From the NCBI GenBank assembly GCA_028284625.1, contig JANQRH010000008.1, forward strand, positions 124,001-188,000: 64,000 nt of DNA, read 5' to 3'. Source of the stretch: Afifellaceae bacterium (GTDB lineage Bacteria; Pseudomonadota; Alphaproteobacteria; Rhizobiales; Afifellaceae). The translations under genes and the position numbers were made by a program. The notes beneath the pieces were generated by a model. The model did no database searches and had not been told where the DNA came from. It saw only the letters and a program-made list of their open reading frames with translations. This document shows positions 26,272 through 34,994 of this stretch, piece by piece; positions within the stretch are counted from its first letter, which is position 1; the number at the start of each line of letters is the position of its first letter.

Positions 26272-27515
26272 GGAAGCGAGCGACACACAGCTTTGGTCTG
26301 GCTCTTGCGGCCGCAATATCGTTTGGGACGCTGACAGCACCGGCAGTCGCGCAGGACGATGCCGTCAATCTCGGCCTTCTCGTCGGCTTCACCGGTGACA
26401 TGGGTCCGTGGGCGCCGGCGCTGAACAATGCGGCGATCGTCGCGGTGGAGGAGATCAACGCCGCGGGCGGCATTCTCGGCAAAACCGTCAATCTGATCTC
26501 GGAGGATAATGCCTCCACGGTGGAAGGCGCGGTGCGTGGCGCGACAAAGCTTGTCAGCGTCAACGGCGTCAGCGCGATCATCGGGCCGGAAAGCGATCCG
26601 ATCGTCGCGTTGCGCGGCTTTGCCAGCGACAACCAGGTGCCGGTGATATCCACCTCCGGCGGGACGGAGGCGCTTGACGATGCCGGCGGCACCGGGACCT
26701 TCATCTACCGCACCAACGCCTCCGACAGCTTCCTCGGTGTCGTTCACGCCAAGATGTTGTTGGACGAGATGGACCAAAAGGAGATCGTGCTGGTCGTGGA
26801 GAACCTTGAGGGCACGCAAAGCGCTGCCGGCACGTTCCGTGACGCCTATGAGCGCTTTGGCGGCACGATCACCAAAGAAGTGACGCTGGCACCCGGACAG
26901 ACCAGCTATCTGTCGGAGCTGCGTGATGTGTCATCGGCCGAGCCGGACATGGTGTTCCTCGCGGTTGGCCAAACCACCGGCGTCAGCTTCGTCAAGCAGG
27001 CCTATCAGCGTGGCTATGACTGGAAATACTGGGTCACGTCCGATCTGCAGTCGCCGGACTTTGTCAATGCCGCCGGCGTGGAGATCGTGCAGGGCATCAT
27101 GAACCCGGTCTCAAGCCAAGTTGAGGGCGCAGAAAGTTGGGAGCGTTTCTCCGCCGCCTATGAAGAGCGCTTCGGCGAGAAGCCGGAGCCAGGCTTCTAC
27201 CAGGCGGAGACCTACGATGCGTTCATCGCCGTGGCGCTCGCCATGGAGGCCGCCGGTGACACGTCCGGCGCGATGGTCGACAAGAACCTCGTCGCCGTTT
27301 CCGGACCGGAGGGCGTGAAGGTCTCAAGCTTCGCTGATGGCGTTGCGGCACTCCGCGACGGACAGGAGATCGATTACGAAGGGGCTTCGGGATCGCTCGA
27401 TTTCGACGAACACGGCAACGTGACCATCCCCTCCACGCGGCTCCTTCAAGTCAGCGAGACGGGGGAATGGGAGACGGTGAAGATCGTCGATTCCAGCGCG
27501 TTTCCCGCGAACTGA
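26268..27515 (+). CDS. ABC importer periplasmic substrate-binding protein (LivK-like)
   Basis: A 415-residue exported receptor with a signal peptide (residues ~1-32, ending APAVAQDD). It contains the type I periplasmic binding fold hallmark LGLLVGFTGDMGPWAPALNN and AIIGPESDPIV. It overlaps the ATPase stop (ATGA-type) and is followed by a strong hairpin before the last gene of the operon. The ligand is unknown; its position points to the heterocyclic or amide substrate of the cluster. Confidence 0.9.
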   Translation: MRKRATHSFGLALAAAISFGTLTAPAVAQDDAVNLGLLVGFTGDMGPWAPALNNAAIVAVEEINAAGGILGKTVNLISEDNASTVEGAVRGATKLVSVNGVSAIIGPESDPIVALRGFASDNQVPVISTSGGTEALDDAGGTGTFIYRTNASDSFLGVVHAKMLLDEMDQKEIVLVVENLEGTQSAAGTFRDAYERFGGTITKEVTLAPGQTSYLSELRDVSSAEPDMVFLAVGQTTGVSFVKQAYQRGYDWKYWVTSDLQSPDFVNAAGVEIVQGIMNPVSSQVEGAESWERFSAAYEERFGEKPEPGFYQAETYDAFIAVALAMEAAGDTSGAMVDKNLVAVSGPEGVKVSSFADGVAALRDGQEIDYEGASGSLDFDEHGNVTIPSTRLLQVSETGEWETVKIVDSSAFPAN

Positions 27516-27523
27516 TTACGCTA

Positions 27524-27547
27524 TGGGGCGGGCACCGACCCGCCCCA
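27524..27547 (+). terminator. Intercistronic hairpin after the LivK-like gene
   Basis: TGGGGCGGG (27524-27532), loop CACCGA, CCCGCCCCA (27539-27547): a perfect 9-bp GC-rich stem 9 bases after the stop codon. No T-tract follows, so it more likely protects the upstream mRNA end or partly terminates than ends transcription fully. Confidence 0.6.
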
Positions 27548-27567
27548 CAAAGCAAGCAACAGGAGCC

Positions 27568-28281
27568 ATGACCGCGCTACTCACCATCCGTTCTCTGACC
27601 GCCGGATACGGCAAGCTCGCCATTCTGCATGACATCTCCTTGGAGGTTGAGGACGGGACGATGCTCGCCGTGATTGGCCCGAACGGCGCCGGCAAAACGA
27701 CGCTTGCCTCAGCCATCATGGGGCTTGTGCGCGTCATGGCGGGGGAGATCCGTTTTGACGGTCAGGACATCACCAACCGACCCACCCAGGACATTGCGCG
27801 CCTGGGCATCGGCTACGTGCCGCAGACGAGGAACGTCTTCGGCAGCTTGAGCGTTGAGGAAAACCTCAAGATCAGCGCCACCACCTTGCCGAAGGCGCAG
27901 CATCGCGCCGGCATTGAGGCGGTGTTTGAGCGGTTCCCCCGCCTTGCGGAGCGTCGTCGCCAGAGCGGGCGGTCGCTATCGGGCGGCGAGCGTCAGATGC
28001 TGGCGATCGGGTCGGCGCTGATCACCGAGCCGCGCATGCTGGTCCTCGATGAGCCGATCACGGGGCTGTCGCCGCAGCTCACTCATGAAGTGTCGCGCGG
28101 CATTGCCGACATCAGCCAAGCCGGCGTGACGGTGATTTGGGTGGTTGAGGAGAATCCGCAGGAGATCATTGGCCTGTCGGACGAAGTGGTGGTCATGTCG
28201 ACGGGGACGATCAGCTTGCGGCAGCCGGCGGAGCAGCTCCTGGCGGCGGAGAACTTTCGCGAGCTGTTCCTGGGTGTCTAG
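27568..28281 (+). CDS. ABC importer ATPase (LivF-like)
   Basis: A 237-residue ATP-binding subunit with Walker A GPNGAGKTT, signature LSGGERQML, Walker B RMLVLDEPITG and a switch region ending in VVEENPQE where many members have His. I start at the ATG at 27568, preceded by AGGAG, and not at an in-frame ATG at 27523 that lies before the hairpin. It completes the HAAT importer. Confidence 0.92.
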   Translation: MTALLTIRSLTAGYGKLAILHDISLEVEDGTMLAVIGPNGAGKTTLASAIMGLVRVMAGEIRFDGQDITNRPTQDIARLGIGYVPQTRNVFGSLSVEENLKISATTLPKAQHRAGIEAVFERFPRLAERRRQSGRSLSGGERQMLAIGSALITEPRMLVLDEPITGLSPQLTHEVSRGIADISQAGVTVIWVVEENPQEIIGLSDEVVVMSTGTISLRQPAEQLLAAENFRELFLGV

Positions 28282-28314
28282 TCACCGGGCGCAGGCGCGA
28301 CGGGAGGAAAGACC

Positions 28315-29307
28315 ATGCTGGATGCACTTCGACCCTATTGGCACCCCTTGGCGCAGAGTAGTGCGATCGGCGTGGAGCCTGAGCGGCTTGTGCTTCTTGG
28401 CGAGGCGCTGGTGACCTGGCGCCCGGCGCCGGATGCAGCGCCGGTGGTGATGAAGGATCTGTGCATTCACCGCGGCGCGCCGCTTTCAGGCGGGGCGGTG
28501 GAGGACGGTACGATCCGCTGCCCTTATCACGGCTGGCGTTACGATTCCGACGGGGTGTGTGTGCACATTCCTTCGCTGGCGGAAGGTGCGTCCATTCCGT
28601 CGAAGGCGCGCGCTGTGCGCTATCACGCGCGCGAGGCCTACGGATTTTTATGGGTTTCGCTGTCGGACAAGCCGGCGGCATTTCCCGATTTTCTCGCGAC
28701 TGTCTGGGACGATCCCGCCTATCGGTCGGTCTATGTCGCGCGTTACGACTGGAACGCGGCGGCAGCGCGTGTTGCAGAAAACGCGATGGACTTCTCGCAC
28801 TTCAACTTCGTGCACCAGGGCTACACGGAGCTGGCCGACGGTCCGGTGATCAAGCCGCATAAGGTCACGCGGGACGCGCTTGGGCTGAAGTACGCCTATG
28901 ATGATGGTCATCTCCTACGCGAATACGTGGTGGAGTTTCCCTTTCTCGTGCATGACCGCAAGCAAGTGACCAATCCGGCCGGCGGGGCAACATGGTCCGA
29001 CGGCGACGCCGCGCGCACCGGCGACATCACGCTGCTCAGTTTTCTCTCCTGTCCTGTCGCGGAGACCAAGACGCACATCCACGTGCTTGTGACTCGCAAT
29101 CATGCGCTCGACCGCGACGATTCGGACTTCACATCAGGGTTCGACGTCGTCATGGAGCAGGATCGCGTCATTGTGGAAGCGCAGCGACCTGAGCAAGTGC
29201 CGGAGGACCTGAAGGAGGAGCTTCATTTGCGCCTGCCCGATGCGGCCTCCATCAGCTATCGGCGCATGCTGAGCGAGCTGGGGCTGCCCGCGGAGCTGCT
29301 CCCATAG
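28315..29307 (+). CDS. Rieske-type non-haem iron oxygenase, terminal oxygenase component
   Basis: A 330-residue oxygenase. The Rieske 2Fe-2S site is Cys50-x-His52 and Cys69-x2-His72 with the canonical 16-residue gap. The mononuclear iron site is NAMDFSHFNFVH, with Asp159, His162 and His167. Size and layout fit the VanA/N-demethylase-like alpha-only (homotrimer) group that performs O- or N-demethylation or ring hydroxylation. A GGGAGGAAAG ribosome-binding site precedes the ATG. No ferredoxin or reductase partner is encoded in the window, so electrons must come from elsewhere. Confidence 0.9.
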   Translation: MLDALRPYWHPLAQSSAIGVEPERLVLLGEALVTWRPAPDAAPVVMKDLCIHRGAPLSGGAVEDGTIRCPYHGWRYDSDGVCVHIPSLAEGASIPSKARAVRYHAREAYGFLWVSLSDKPAAFPDFLATVWDDPAYRSVYVARYDWNAAAARVAENAMDFSHFNFVHQGYTELADGPVIKPHKVTRDALGLKYAYDDGHLLREYVVEFPFLVHDRKQVTNPAGGATWSDGDAARTGDITLLSFLSCPVAETKTHIHVLVTRNHALDRDDSDFTSGFDVVMEQDRVIVEAQRPEQVPEDLKEELHLRLPDAASISYRRMLSELGLPAELLP

Positions 29308-29384
29308 GGCACGCCCCCACTATCCATCCAACCGTGTTCCAAAATGTATGAAGATCGGCGACGGCGCCGCGTGAAAGGACGACA

Positions 29385-30236
29385 ATGAAGATCACCGACA
29401 TGACGCATCTGATGAACATCCATACGCCGGGATGGGTCGGCTATGCCGGCAACAAGATGTATTACGCGCAGAACCTGCAGACCAAGCAGATCGTGGCGCA
29501 GCGCGTCGATGTCGCGCTCCACACCGGCACGCACATTGACGGGGCGATGCACGGAACCGACGGCATGGGCGACATGGCGTCCTATCCGATGGACTTTCTC
29601 GTCTCTCCCGGAGCGGTCGTGGATATCTCAGAGCACATGGACGATTGGGCGGTGATCACGCCTGAGATGATCGAAAGCGCGCCGGTGGAAGTGAAGTCCG
29701 GCGACATTCTGATCATCCATACCGGCTGGCACCGTTATTGGGAGGGCAAGCCGCAACAGGACCTCATACGTTATTTCTGCATGCATCCCGGCGGCAAGAT
29801 CGAGCTTCTGGAATGGATGCTCGACATGAAGATCAAGTGGTACGGCGTTGATTGCGGCTCGGGCGATCACGCGATGAACACGTCGATCCGCCATATGCGT
29901 CCCGACCTGGCGCGGCGCTTTGAGGAGAAGGTCGGCATGAGCTGCGACGCCTTCTTCGGCGACTACAGCTACACCCACAAGAAATCCGGCCGTAAGGTCG
30001 TGGAGAACATCTTCCCGTTTCACTCCTATGCCTTTCAGGAGGGGCTGATCCACGCGGAAAATGTCGGCGGCGACATTGAGCTCTGCCTCAACAAGCGCGG
30101 GCTGATCGGCGCCTATCCGTGGCGCTATGACGGGCTGGAGGCGAGCCCGTGTCGTATTCTATTGATGGAGGATGTCGAGGAGCGGGTGGAGGCCGTGGGT
30201 GATGTTGCGCGGGCGGTCTTTGACCGGCGCACGTGA
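29385..30236 (+). CDS. Cyclase-family metal-dependent hydrolase (kynurenine formamidase/isatin hydrolase fold)
   Basis: A 283-residue hydrolase with the family metal motif HxGTHxDxxxH: His46, His50, Asp52 and His56 (HTGTHIDGAMH). Relatives use Zn or Mn to open cyclic amides (isatin hydrolase) or cleave formamides (kynurenine formamidase). Downstream of a Rieske oxygenase and molybdenum hydroxylases, a ring-opening amide hydrolysis is likely but inferred. A 77-base gap separates it from the Rieske gene. The 158-base region after it (30237-30394) holds the promoter of the next importer. Confidence 0.88.
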   Translation: MKITDMTHLMNIHTPGWVGYAGNKMYYAQNLQTKQIVAQRVDVALHTGTHIDGAMHGTDGMGDMASYPMDFLVSPGAVVDISEHMDDWAVITPEMIESAPVEVKSGDILIIHTGWHRYWEGKPQQDLIRYFCMHPGGKIELLEWMLDMKIKWYGVDCGSGDHAMNTSIRHMRPDLARRFEEKVGMSCDAFFGDYSYTHKKSGRKVVENIFPFHSYAFQEGLIHAENVGGDIELCLNKRGLIGAYPWRYDGLEASPCRILLMEDVEERVEAVGDVARAVFDRRT

Positions 30237-30323
30237 CGCGATTGCATCGTGGGGCTGCCGGCAATTGCCGCCGCACCCACGCTTTGCGGGCGGTTTCGGA
30301 GCTTTCAGCGGATTAATAAAGTT

Positions 30324-30342
30324 TTGACAAAATCAAAAATTT
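30324..30342 (+). promoter_or_regulatory. AT-rich promoter element upstream of the BMP-type importer
   Basis: TTGACAAAATCAAAAATTT matches 23548-23566 at 17 of 19 positions. TTGACA may act as the -35 element with CTTCAT (30347-30352, 17-base spacing) as a weak -10. The shared element suggests that both importers answer to one regulator, plausibly the XRE-cupin protein. Confidence 0.5.
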
Positions 30343-30345
30343 CGC

Positions 30346-30357
30346 GCTTCATGAAGC
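30346..30357. promoter_or_regulatory. 12-bp perfect palindrome next to the BMP importer promoter element
   Basis: GCTTCATGAAGC is self-complementary and abuts the AT-rich element. It could be an operator over the start of transcription; chance is possible at this length. Confidence 0.3.
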
Positions 30358-30394
30358 CCCACGACCGTCAAGATCAGGAATGGGGAGTTCAGTC

Positions 30395-31474
30395 ATGAAA
30401 GAGACGAAACACCAATTGCTGCGCGCTGTTCTGCTTGCCGGGGCGGCCGTGCTGGCATTTCCGCTGACGGCGGCGGCTCAGGATCTCAAAGCCGCGATGA
30501 TCTATGTCGGGCCGGTCGGCGACGCCGGCTGGACGTATCGGCACGACGTTGCGCGTCAGTGCATCGAGGAACAGGGCGTGGAGACCGCCTATGTGGAGAC
30601 CGTTCCGGAGACGCCCGATGTGGTGAACGTCCAGAACGATTTCCTCTCGCAAGGCTACGACATGATCTTTGCGACGGCGTTCGGCTATCAGCCGTTCACC
30701 CAGCAGGTCGCGCAGGCCAATCCGGACAAGCACTTCTTCGGCATCACGCCGACGATCGCGCCGGCCGATAACATCTTGAACTTCTACGGCAAGCTCTGGG
30801 ATGGGCGCTATCTGACCGGCCTTGTTGCCGGCGCCATGACGGAGTCGAACAAGATCGGCTTCGTTGCCGCGCAGCCGATCCCGACGGTGATCGCCGGCCT
30901 AAACGCCTTCACGCTTGGTGCGCGCGCCGTCAATCCGGACGTTACGGTTGAGGTCGTGTGGACGCTCTCCTGGTACGATCCGGCGGCGGAGAAGCAGGCC
31001 GCAACAGCGCTCGTGGAAGGCGGAGCGGATGTGATCGCGCAGCACCAGGACACGCCTTCGGCCGTGATCGGCGCTTCTGAAAAAGGCGCCTGGGCAATCG
31101 GTTCGGAATCGGACATGACGGCATTCGCTCCGGAGCGCGTCTTGACCGGAACCGTGTGGGACTGGTGCCCGTTCTACTCAAAGGCCGTGGAGATGGTGCG
31201 CGACGGCAGCTTTGCGCCGGGCGAATTCTATGGCGGCCTTGACGACGGCACCGTGTCGCTGGCGCCGTTGAACTCAGCTGTGCCCGCCGACGTGGCGACA
31301 CAGGTGAAGGACGCGCAGGCCGCCATCATTGCCGGTGAGCTCGACTATTGGGCCGGACCCATCGTCAGCAATGAGGGCAATGAAGTCGTGGCTGCCGGGG
31401 CGACGCTCGGCATCGCCGACATCAACGGCATGAACTGGCTGGTTGAGGGCGTTTCCGGCAGCCTGCCGAACTAA
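30395..31474 (+). CDS. BMP-family periplasmic binding protein of a nucleoside-type ABC importer
   Basis: A 359-residue exported receptor of the basic membrane protein (Med/PnrA-like) family, whose members bind purine nucleosides or related ligands. The signal peptide ends about residue 26 (LTAAAQ). Family features are AMIYVGPVGDAGWTYRHDVAR and GVSGSLPN at the C-terminus. I start at ATG 30395, with GGGGAG 6-7 bases upstream, and not the in-frame ATG at 30380. It is followed by an ATPase and two permeases in the standard BMP-A-C-D order. Confidence 0.9.
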   Translation: MKETKHQLLRAVLLAGAAVLAFPLTAAAQDLKAAMIYVGPVGDAGWTYRHDVARQCIEEQGVETAYVETVPETPDVVNVQNDFLSQGYDMIFATAFGYQPFTQQVAQANPDKHFFGITPTIAPADNILNFYGKLWDGRYLTGLVAGAMTESNKIGFVAAQPIPTVIAGLNAFTLGARAVNPDVTVEVVWTLSWYDPAAEKQAATALVEGGADVIAQHQDTPSAVIGASEKGAWAIGSESDMTAFAPERVLTGTVWDWCPFYSKAVEMVRDGSFAPGEFYGGLDDGTVSLAPLNSAVPADVATQVKDAQAAIIAGELDYWAGPIVSNEGNEVVAAGATLGIADINGMNWLVEGVSGSLPN

Positions 31475-31500
31475 GCCTAGAGCGGAGCCGGCAAGCCTAT

Positions 31501-32979
31501 ATGCAGACCCGGCCGCTGGTCAGTTTTCGTGGCGTCAACAAGAGCTTCGGTGCGCTGCAAGCGAATGTTGACGTCTCGTTCGACCTGCGGCCGGGCTCCA
31601 TTCTGGCGCTTTTAGGAGAGAACGGCGCCGGCAAGTCCACGATCATGAACGTGCTTGCCGGCCTCTACGTCCCCGATAGCGGCCACATCGAAGTTGACGG
31701 CGAACGGCTTGCGCTTGGCTCGCCGCGCGCGTCGGTCGCCGCCGGCGTGGGGATGGTGCACCAGCAGTTCCGCTTGGTGGAATCGCTGTCGGGATTTGAG
31801 AACATCTCGCTTGCGCTGCATGGCGGCCGTATTCTGCAGCCGCGGAGCGCCGATGCGGAACTCAAGGCGCTGATGGAGGAGCTCGGCTTCAACATCGATC
31901 TCTCCACGCCGGTTCACGCCATGTCACTCGCCCGCCGGCAGCAGCTCGAGATTCTGCGCACCATCGCCGCCGGCGCGCGCGTTCTTGTGCTCGACGAGCC
32001 GACATCGGTGCTTTCGGCGGTTGAGACTCACGGCCTCTTCGCCATCATGCGCCGCATCGTCGCCTCCGGTCGCTCCGTCATTCTGATCAGCCACAAGCTG
32101 ACGGAGGTTCTTGAGGTCGCCGATGAAGTCGTCGTGATGCGCGGCGGGCGGGTCGTGCACAAAGGGCACACGGCCGGCGCCGATCCAGACGCGCTGTCGC
32201 GCCACATCGTCGGCGACAGGAGTTTCACGAGTGATGCGCGGCCTGAGCGGGAGACGGGCGACATCGTGCTTCGCGTCAACAAGCTCAACGTTGCCGACCA
32301 TCGCGGAGCGACGGTCGTCCATGAAGCAGACTTCGCTGTGCGCAGCGGGGAGGTTGTGGCGATCCTCGGCGTCACGGGAAACGGCCAGACGGAGCTCATG
32401 GAGGCGATCGGCGGGCTGCGGCGTCCAATGAGCGGCCTTGTCGAAGCGCCGCGGCACAACAAGCGGCGCGCTTTTGCCTATATACCCGCGCAGCATCTGG
32501 GCACGGCGCTGGCGCCCGGTCTTGTGCTGCGCGAAAACGCCATCCTTGGCCATCAGCGTCGGCTGGGAGGTCGGGGCTGGCTGCAGCGGCATGTCCTCAA
32601 TGCACGGGCCGGGCATGTGAAAGGCCGGTTCGGCGTGCGCATCGACGAGCACGAGCCGGTCCGGCGTCTGTCGGGCGGCAATCTGCAACGTGTCGTGCTC
32701 GGCCGCGAGCTTCTCGACGATCCGTCGCTGATCGTTGCCGATTATCCAACGCGCGGGCTCGACGTCGCCTCTGCGGCGCAAATCCGTTCAGCCCTTGTCG
32801 CTGCCGCGCAAAAGGGCGCCGGCGTGCTTCTGTCGAGCGAGGAGATATCGGAATCGCTCGCCATTGCGACACGCGTCCTTGTTATGCATGGCGGTGAGGT
32901 TGTTGCCGATCTGCCGGCGGCCGAAGCGGACCGTGCGCGGGTCGGCCGGCTGATGACGCGCGGGCGGGAAACGGAATGA
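31501..32979 (+). CDS. ABC importer ATPase with two nucleotide-binding domains (nucleoside type)
   Basis: A 492-residue tandem ATPase for the BMP importer. Domain 1 has Walker A GENGAGKST (~residues 39-47) and Walker B VLVLDEPTSV but a degenerate signature MSLARRQQLEI in which the signature Gly is Ala. Domain 2 has a degenerate Walker A (GVTGNGQTE, no Lys) but an intact signature LSGGNLQRVVLG. The intact Walker A of domain 1 would pair with the intact signature of domain 2, leaving one working ATP site and one dead site. The stop overlaps the first permease gene. Confidence 0.92.
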   Translation: MQTRPLVSFRGVNKSFGALQANVDVSFDLRPGSILALLGENGAGKSTIMNVLAGLYVPDSGHIEVDGERLALGSPRASVAAGVGMVHQQFRLVESLSGFENISLALHGGRILQPRSADAELKALMEELGFNIDLSTPVHAMSLARRQQLEILRTIAAGARVLVLDEPTSVLSAVETHGLFAIMRRIVASGRSVILISHKLTEVLEVADEVVVMRGGRVVHKGHTAGADPDALSRHIVGDRSFTSDARPERETGDIVLRVNKLNVADHRGATVVHEADFAVRSGEVVAILGVTGNGQTELMEAIGGLRRPMSGLVEAPRHNKRRAFAYIPAQHLGTALAPGLVLRENAILGHQRRLGGRGWLQRHVLNARAGHVKGRFGVRIDEHEPVRRLSGGNLQRVVLGRELLDDPSLIVADYPTRGLDVASAAQIRSALVAAAQKGAGVLLSSEEISESLAIATRVLVMHGGEVVADLPAAEADRARVGRLMTRGRETE

Positions 32980-34061
32980 TCGGCATCCCGAGCTTCCGGC
33001 TGGAGCCGCGGCTTGAAGCCGGACGCCCCAGCGGTCAGGCGCTCCAGGTTCTGTCGGGCGCGGTGCTCGCTTTTGTGCTTGGCGCATTGTTCCTGATTGT
33101 CACCGGCGAAGATGTGCTTGTCGCCTACGGCGCGCTTCTTCGCGGATCGTTCGGCAGCGTGAACGCGCTTTCCGGCACATTGAACAAGGCCGTGCCGATC
33201 GGGCTCTGCGCGCTCGGTATAGCCTTCGCCTATCGCGCGCGGCTGTGGAACATTGGTGCGGAGGGGCAGCTCTACATGGGCGCGTTCGGCGCGGCGGGCG
33301 TCGGGCTGCATCTGCCGGCCGATACGTCGGCGGTCATTGCGCTGCCGCTGGCGCTTGCCGCCGGGATGCTGGCCGGCGCGGCGTGGGCGCTCGTCGCTGC
33401 GCTGCTCAAGGCGTATCGCGGGGTCAACGAGATCCTCACGACGCTGATGCTGAACTACATCGCCATCCTGTGGGTCGGCTATCTGGTGAACGGACCGTGG
33501 TCCGATCCGCTGGTGTTCTCCTTTCCCTATTCGGCGGCCGTCATACCGGGCGCGCAGATCGGCAAGCTCTTTTTCGGTGTGCATGCCGGGCTTGTCGTGC
33601 TTTGCCTCATGGCGGTGCTCCTCATCGTGATCGATCGCTCGTCGCGCATCGGCTATGAGCTCAGGCTGGCGGGCGATGCGCCGCGCGCAGCACTTTATGG
33701 CGGCATCAATCAGCGCAAATTGGTGCTGATCGGTCTGGGCGGGGCCGGGCTGCTCGCCGGTCTTGCCGGCGCCATCGAAATCTCCGGGGCGACGCTGCGC
33801 CTGCAATCGGGGCTCTCGCCGGGCTACGGCTTCATGGCCATTCTGGTGGCGTGGATCGCTCAGGGCCGGCCGCTCGCCATCCTCTTGGCCTCCGTGCTCT
33901 ACGCAGCGCTGCTGAACGGCGGCTTTGCACTGCAGGTGTCGGGCGTTCCGCCGGCCATCGGCACCATCCTTCAAGCGGTGCTTCTCCTCAGCGTCTTCGC
34001 CGCCACGACGTTCGGCACCTATCGGCTGCGGCGCGTGCCGACGGGGAGCCTCGCGACATGA
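32976..34061 (+). CDS. ABC importer permease, nucleoside type (first)
   Basis: A 361-residue membrane protein of the BPD_transp_2 family with about nine membrane segments. Landmarks are FAYRARLWNIGAEGQLYMGA (~residues 82-101) and VNEILTTLMLNYIAI, typical of YufP/NupP-like permeases. It overlaps both the ATPase and the second permease gene by 4 bases. Confidence 0.9.
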   Translation: MIGIPSFRLEPRLEAGRPSGQALQVLSGAVLAFVLGALFLIVTGEDVLVAYGALLRGSFGSVNALSGTLNKAVPIGLCALGIAFAYRARLWNIGAEGQLYMGAFGAAGVGLHLPADTSAVIALPLALAAGMLAGAAWALVAALLKAYRGVNEILTTLMLNYIAILWVGYLVNGPWSDPLVFSFPYSAAVIPGAQIGKLFFGVHAGLVVLCLMAVLLIVIDRSSRIGYELRLAGDAPRAALYGGINQRKLVLIGLGGAGLLAGLAGAIEISGATLRLQSGLSPGYGFMAILVAWIAQGRPLAILLASVLYAALLNGGFALQVSGVPPAIGTILQAVLLLSVFAATTFGTYRLRRVPTGSLAT

Positions 34062-34981
34062 GCCCCGACCTGCTCCTCGCCGCGGCCATCGTGGCGGGCA
34101 CGCCGATCCTGTTCGCGGCACTTGGCGAGTTGCTGGCGGAACGCGCGGGCGTGATCAATCTCGGCCTGGAAGGCACGATGCTGGTCGGCGCGGTGTCGGG
34201 CTTCATCGTTGCGGCGGAGACGGGATCGATATGGTTAGGCGTCGTCGGGTCGGCGCTCAGCGGGGCGCTCTTCGGGCTGGCCTTTGCGTTTCTCACCATC
34301 ACGCTCCGCATGAATCAGATCGTCACTGGGCTCGGCTTCACGATCCTCGGCGGAGGATTGTCTGCCTATTTCGGCAGCGGCTATGTGGGGCGGCCTTTGC
34401 CTGTCTCCATGGCCCGGCCCGATCTCGGCACGCTGGCGGATGTTCCGTTCCTGGGTGTCGCGCTCTTTCGGCAGGATTTCCTGGTCTACATCGTGCTGGC
34501 GCTGGCGATCGGCATCTCGTTCTATATCTACCGGACGCGCCAAGGCCTTGTGCTGCGGGCGCTCGGCAACAGCCCCGACGTGCTCGACATGCTGGGCATG
34601 AACGTCACGGCGCTGCGCTATCTCTACGTTGGCCTCGGCACCGCGCTTGCTGGGATCGGCGGGGCGTATCTGTCGTTGGTGACGACGCCGACCTGGATTG
34701 AAAACATGACGGCCGGCCGCGGCTGGATCGCGCTGGCGCTGGTCATCTTCGCCAGCTGGCGGCCACTCTGGCTGATGTTCGGCGCGTGCCTGTTCGGCCT
34801 CGTCGAAGCGCTGCGCTTTCGCATGCAGATCGGCGAGGGGGCGAGCACTATCGATCCGCATTTCCTGAGCATGCTACCTTATGCGGCAACCGTGCTGGTT
34901 CTGGTGCTGATCAGCGGCGCGCGGGCCCGGATGAATGCGCCGGTGGCGCTCGGGACGGCGTATGATCGCGAAAGCAGATGA
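34058..34981 (+). CDS. ABC importer permease, nucleoside type (second)
   Basis: A 307-residue BPD_transp_2 permease (YufQ/NupQ-like), with LFAALGELLAERAGVINLGLEG at its N-terminus and MNQIVTGLGFTILGGG in the middle. The start is the ATG overlapping the previous stop; the open frame further upstream lies inside the first permease. The isochorismatase gene begins 13 bases after the stop. Confidence 0.9.
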   Translation: MSPDLLLAAAIVAGTPILFAALGELLAERAGVINLGLEGTMLVGAVSGFIVAAETGSIWLGVVGSALSGALFGLAFAFLTITLRMNQIVTGLGFTILGGGLSAYFGSGYVGRPLPVSMARPDLGTLADVPFLGVALFRQDFLVYIVLALAIGISFYIYRTRQGLVLRALGNSPDVLDMLGMNVTALRYLYVGLGTALAGIGGAYLSLVTTPTWIENMTAGRGWIALALVIFASWRPLWLMFGACLFGLVEALRFRMQIGEGASTIDPHFLSMLPYAATVLVLVLISGARARMNAPVALGTAYDRESR

Positions 34982-34994
34982 AGGAGAGCTGCCG

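Noticed and set aside
32742-34121. Long leftward open reading frame opposite the nucleoside-type permease genes
   Set aside because: It spans several real, overlapping genes on the other strand and is highly charged; such frames are common opposite GC-rich membrane protein genes.
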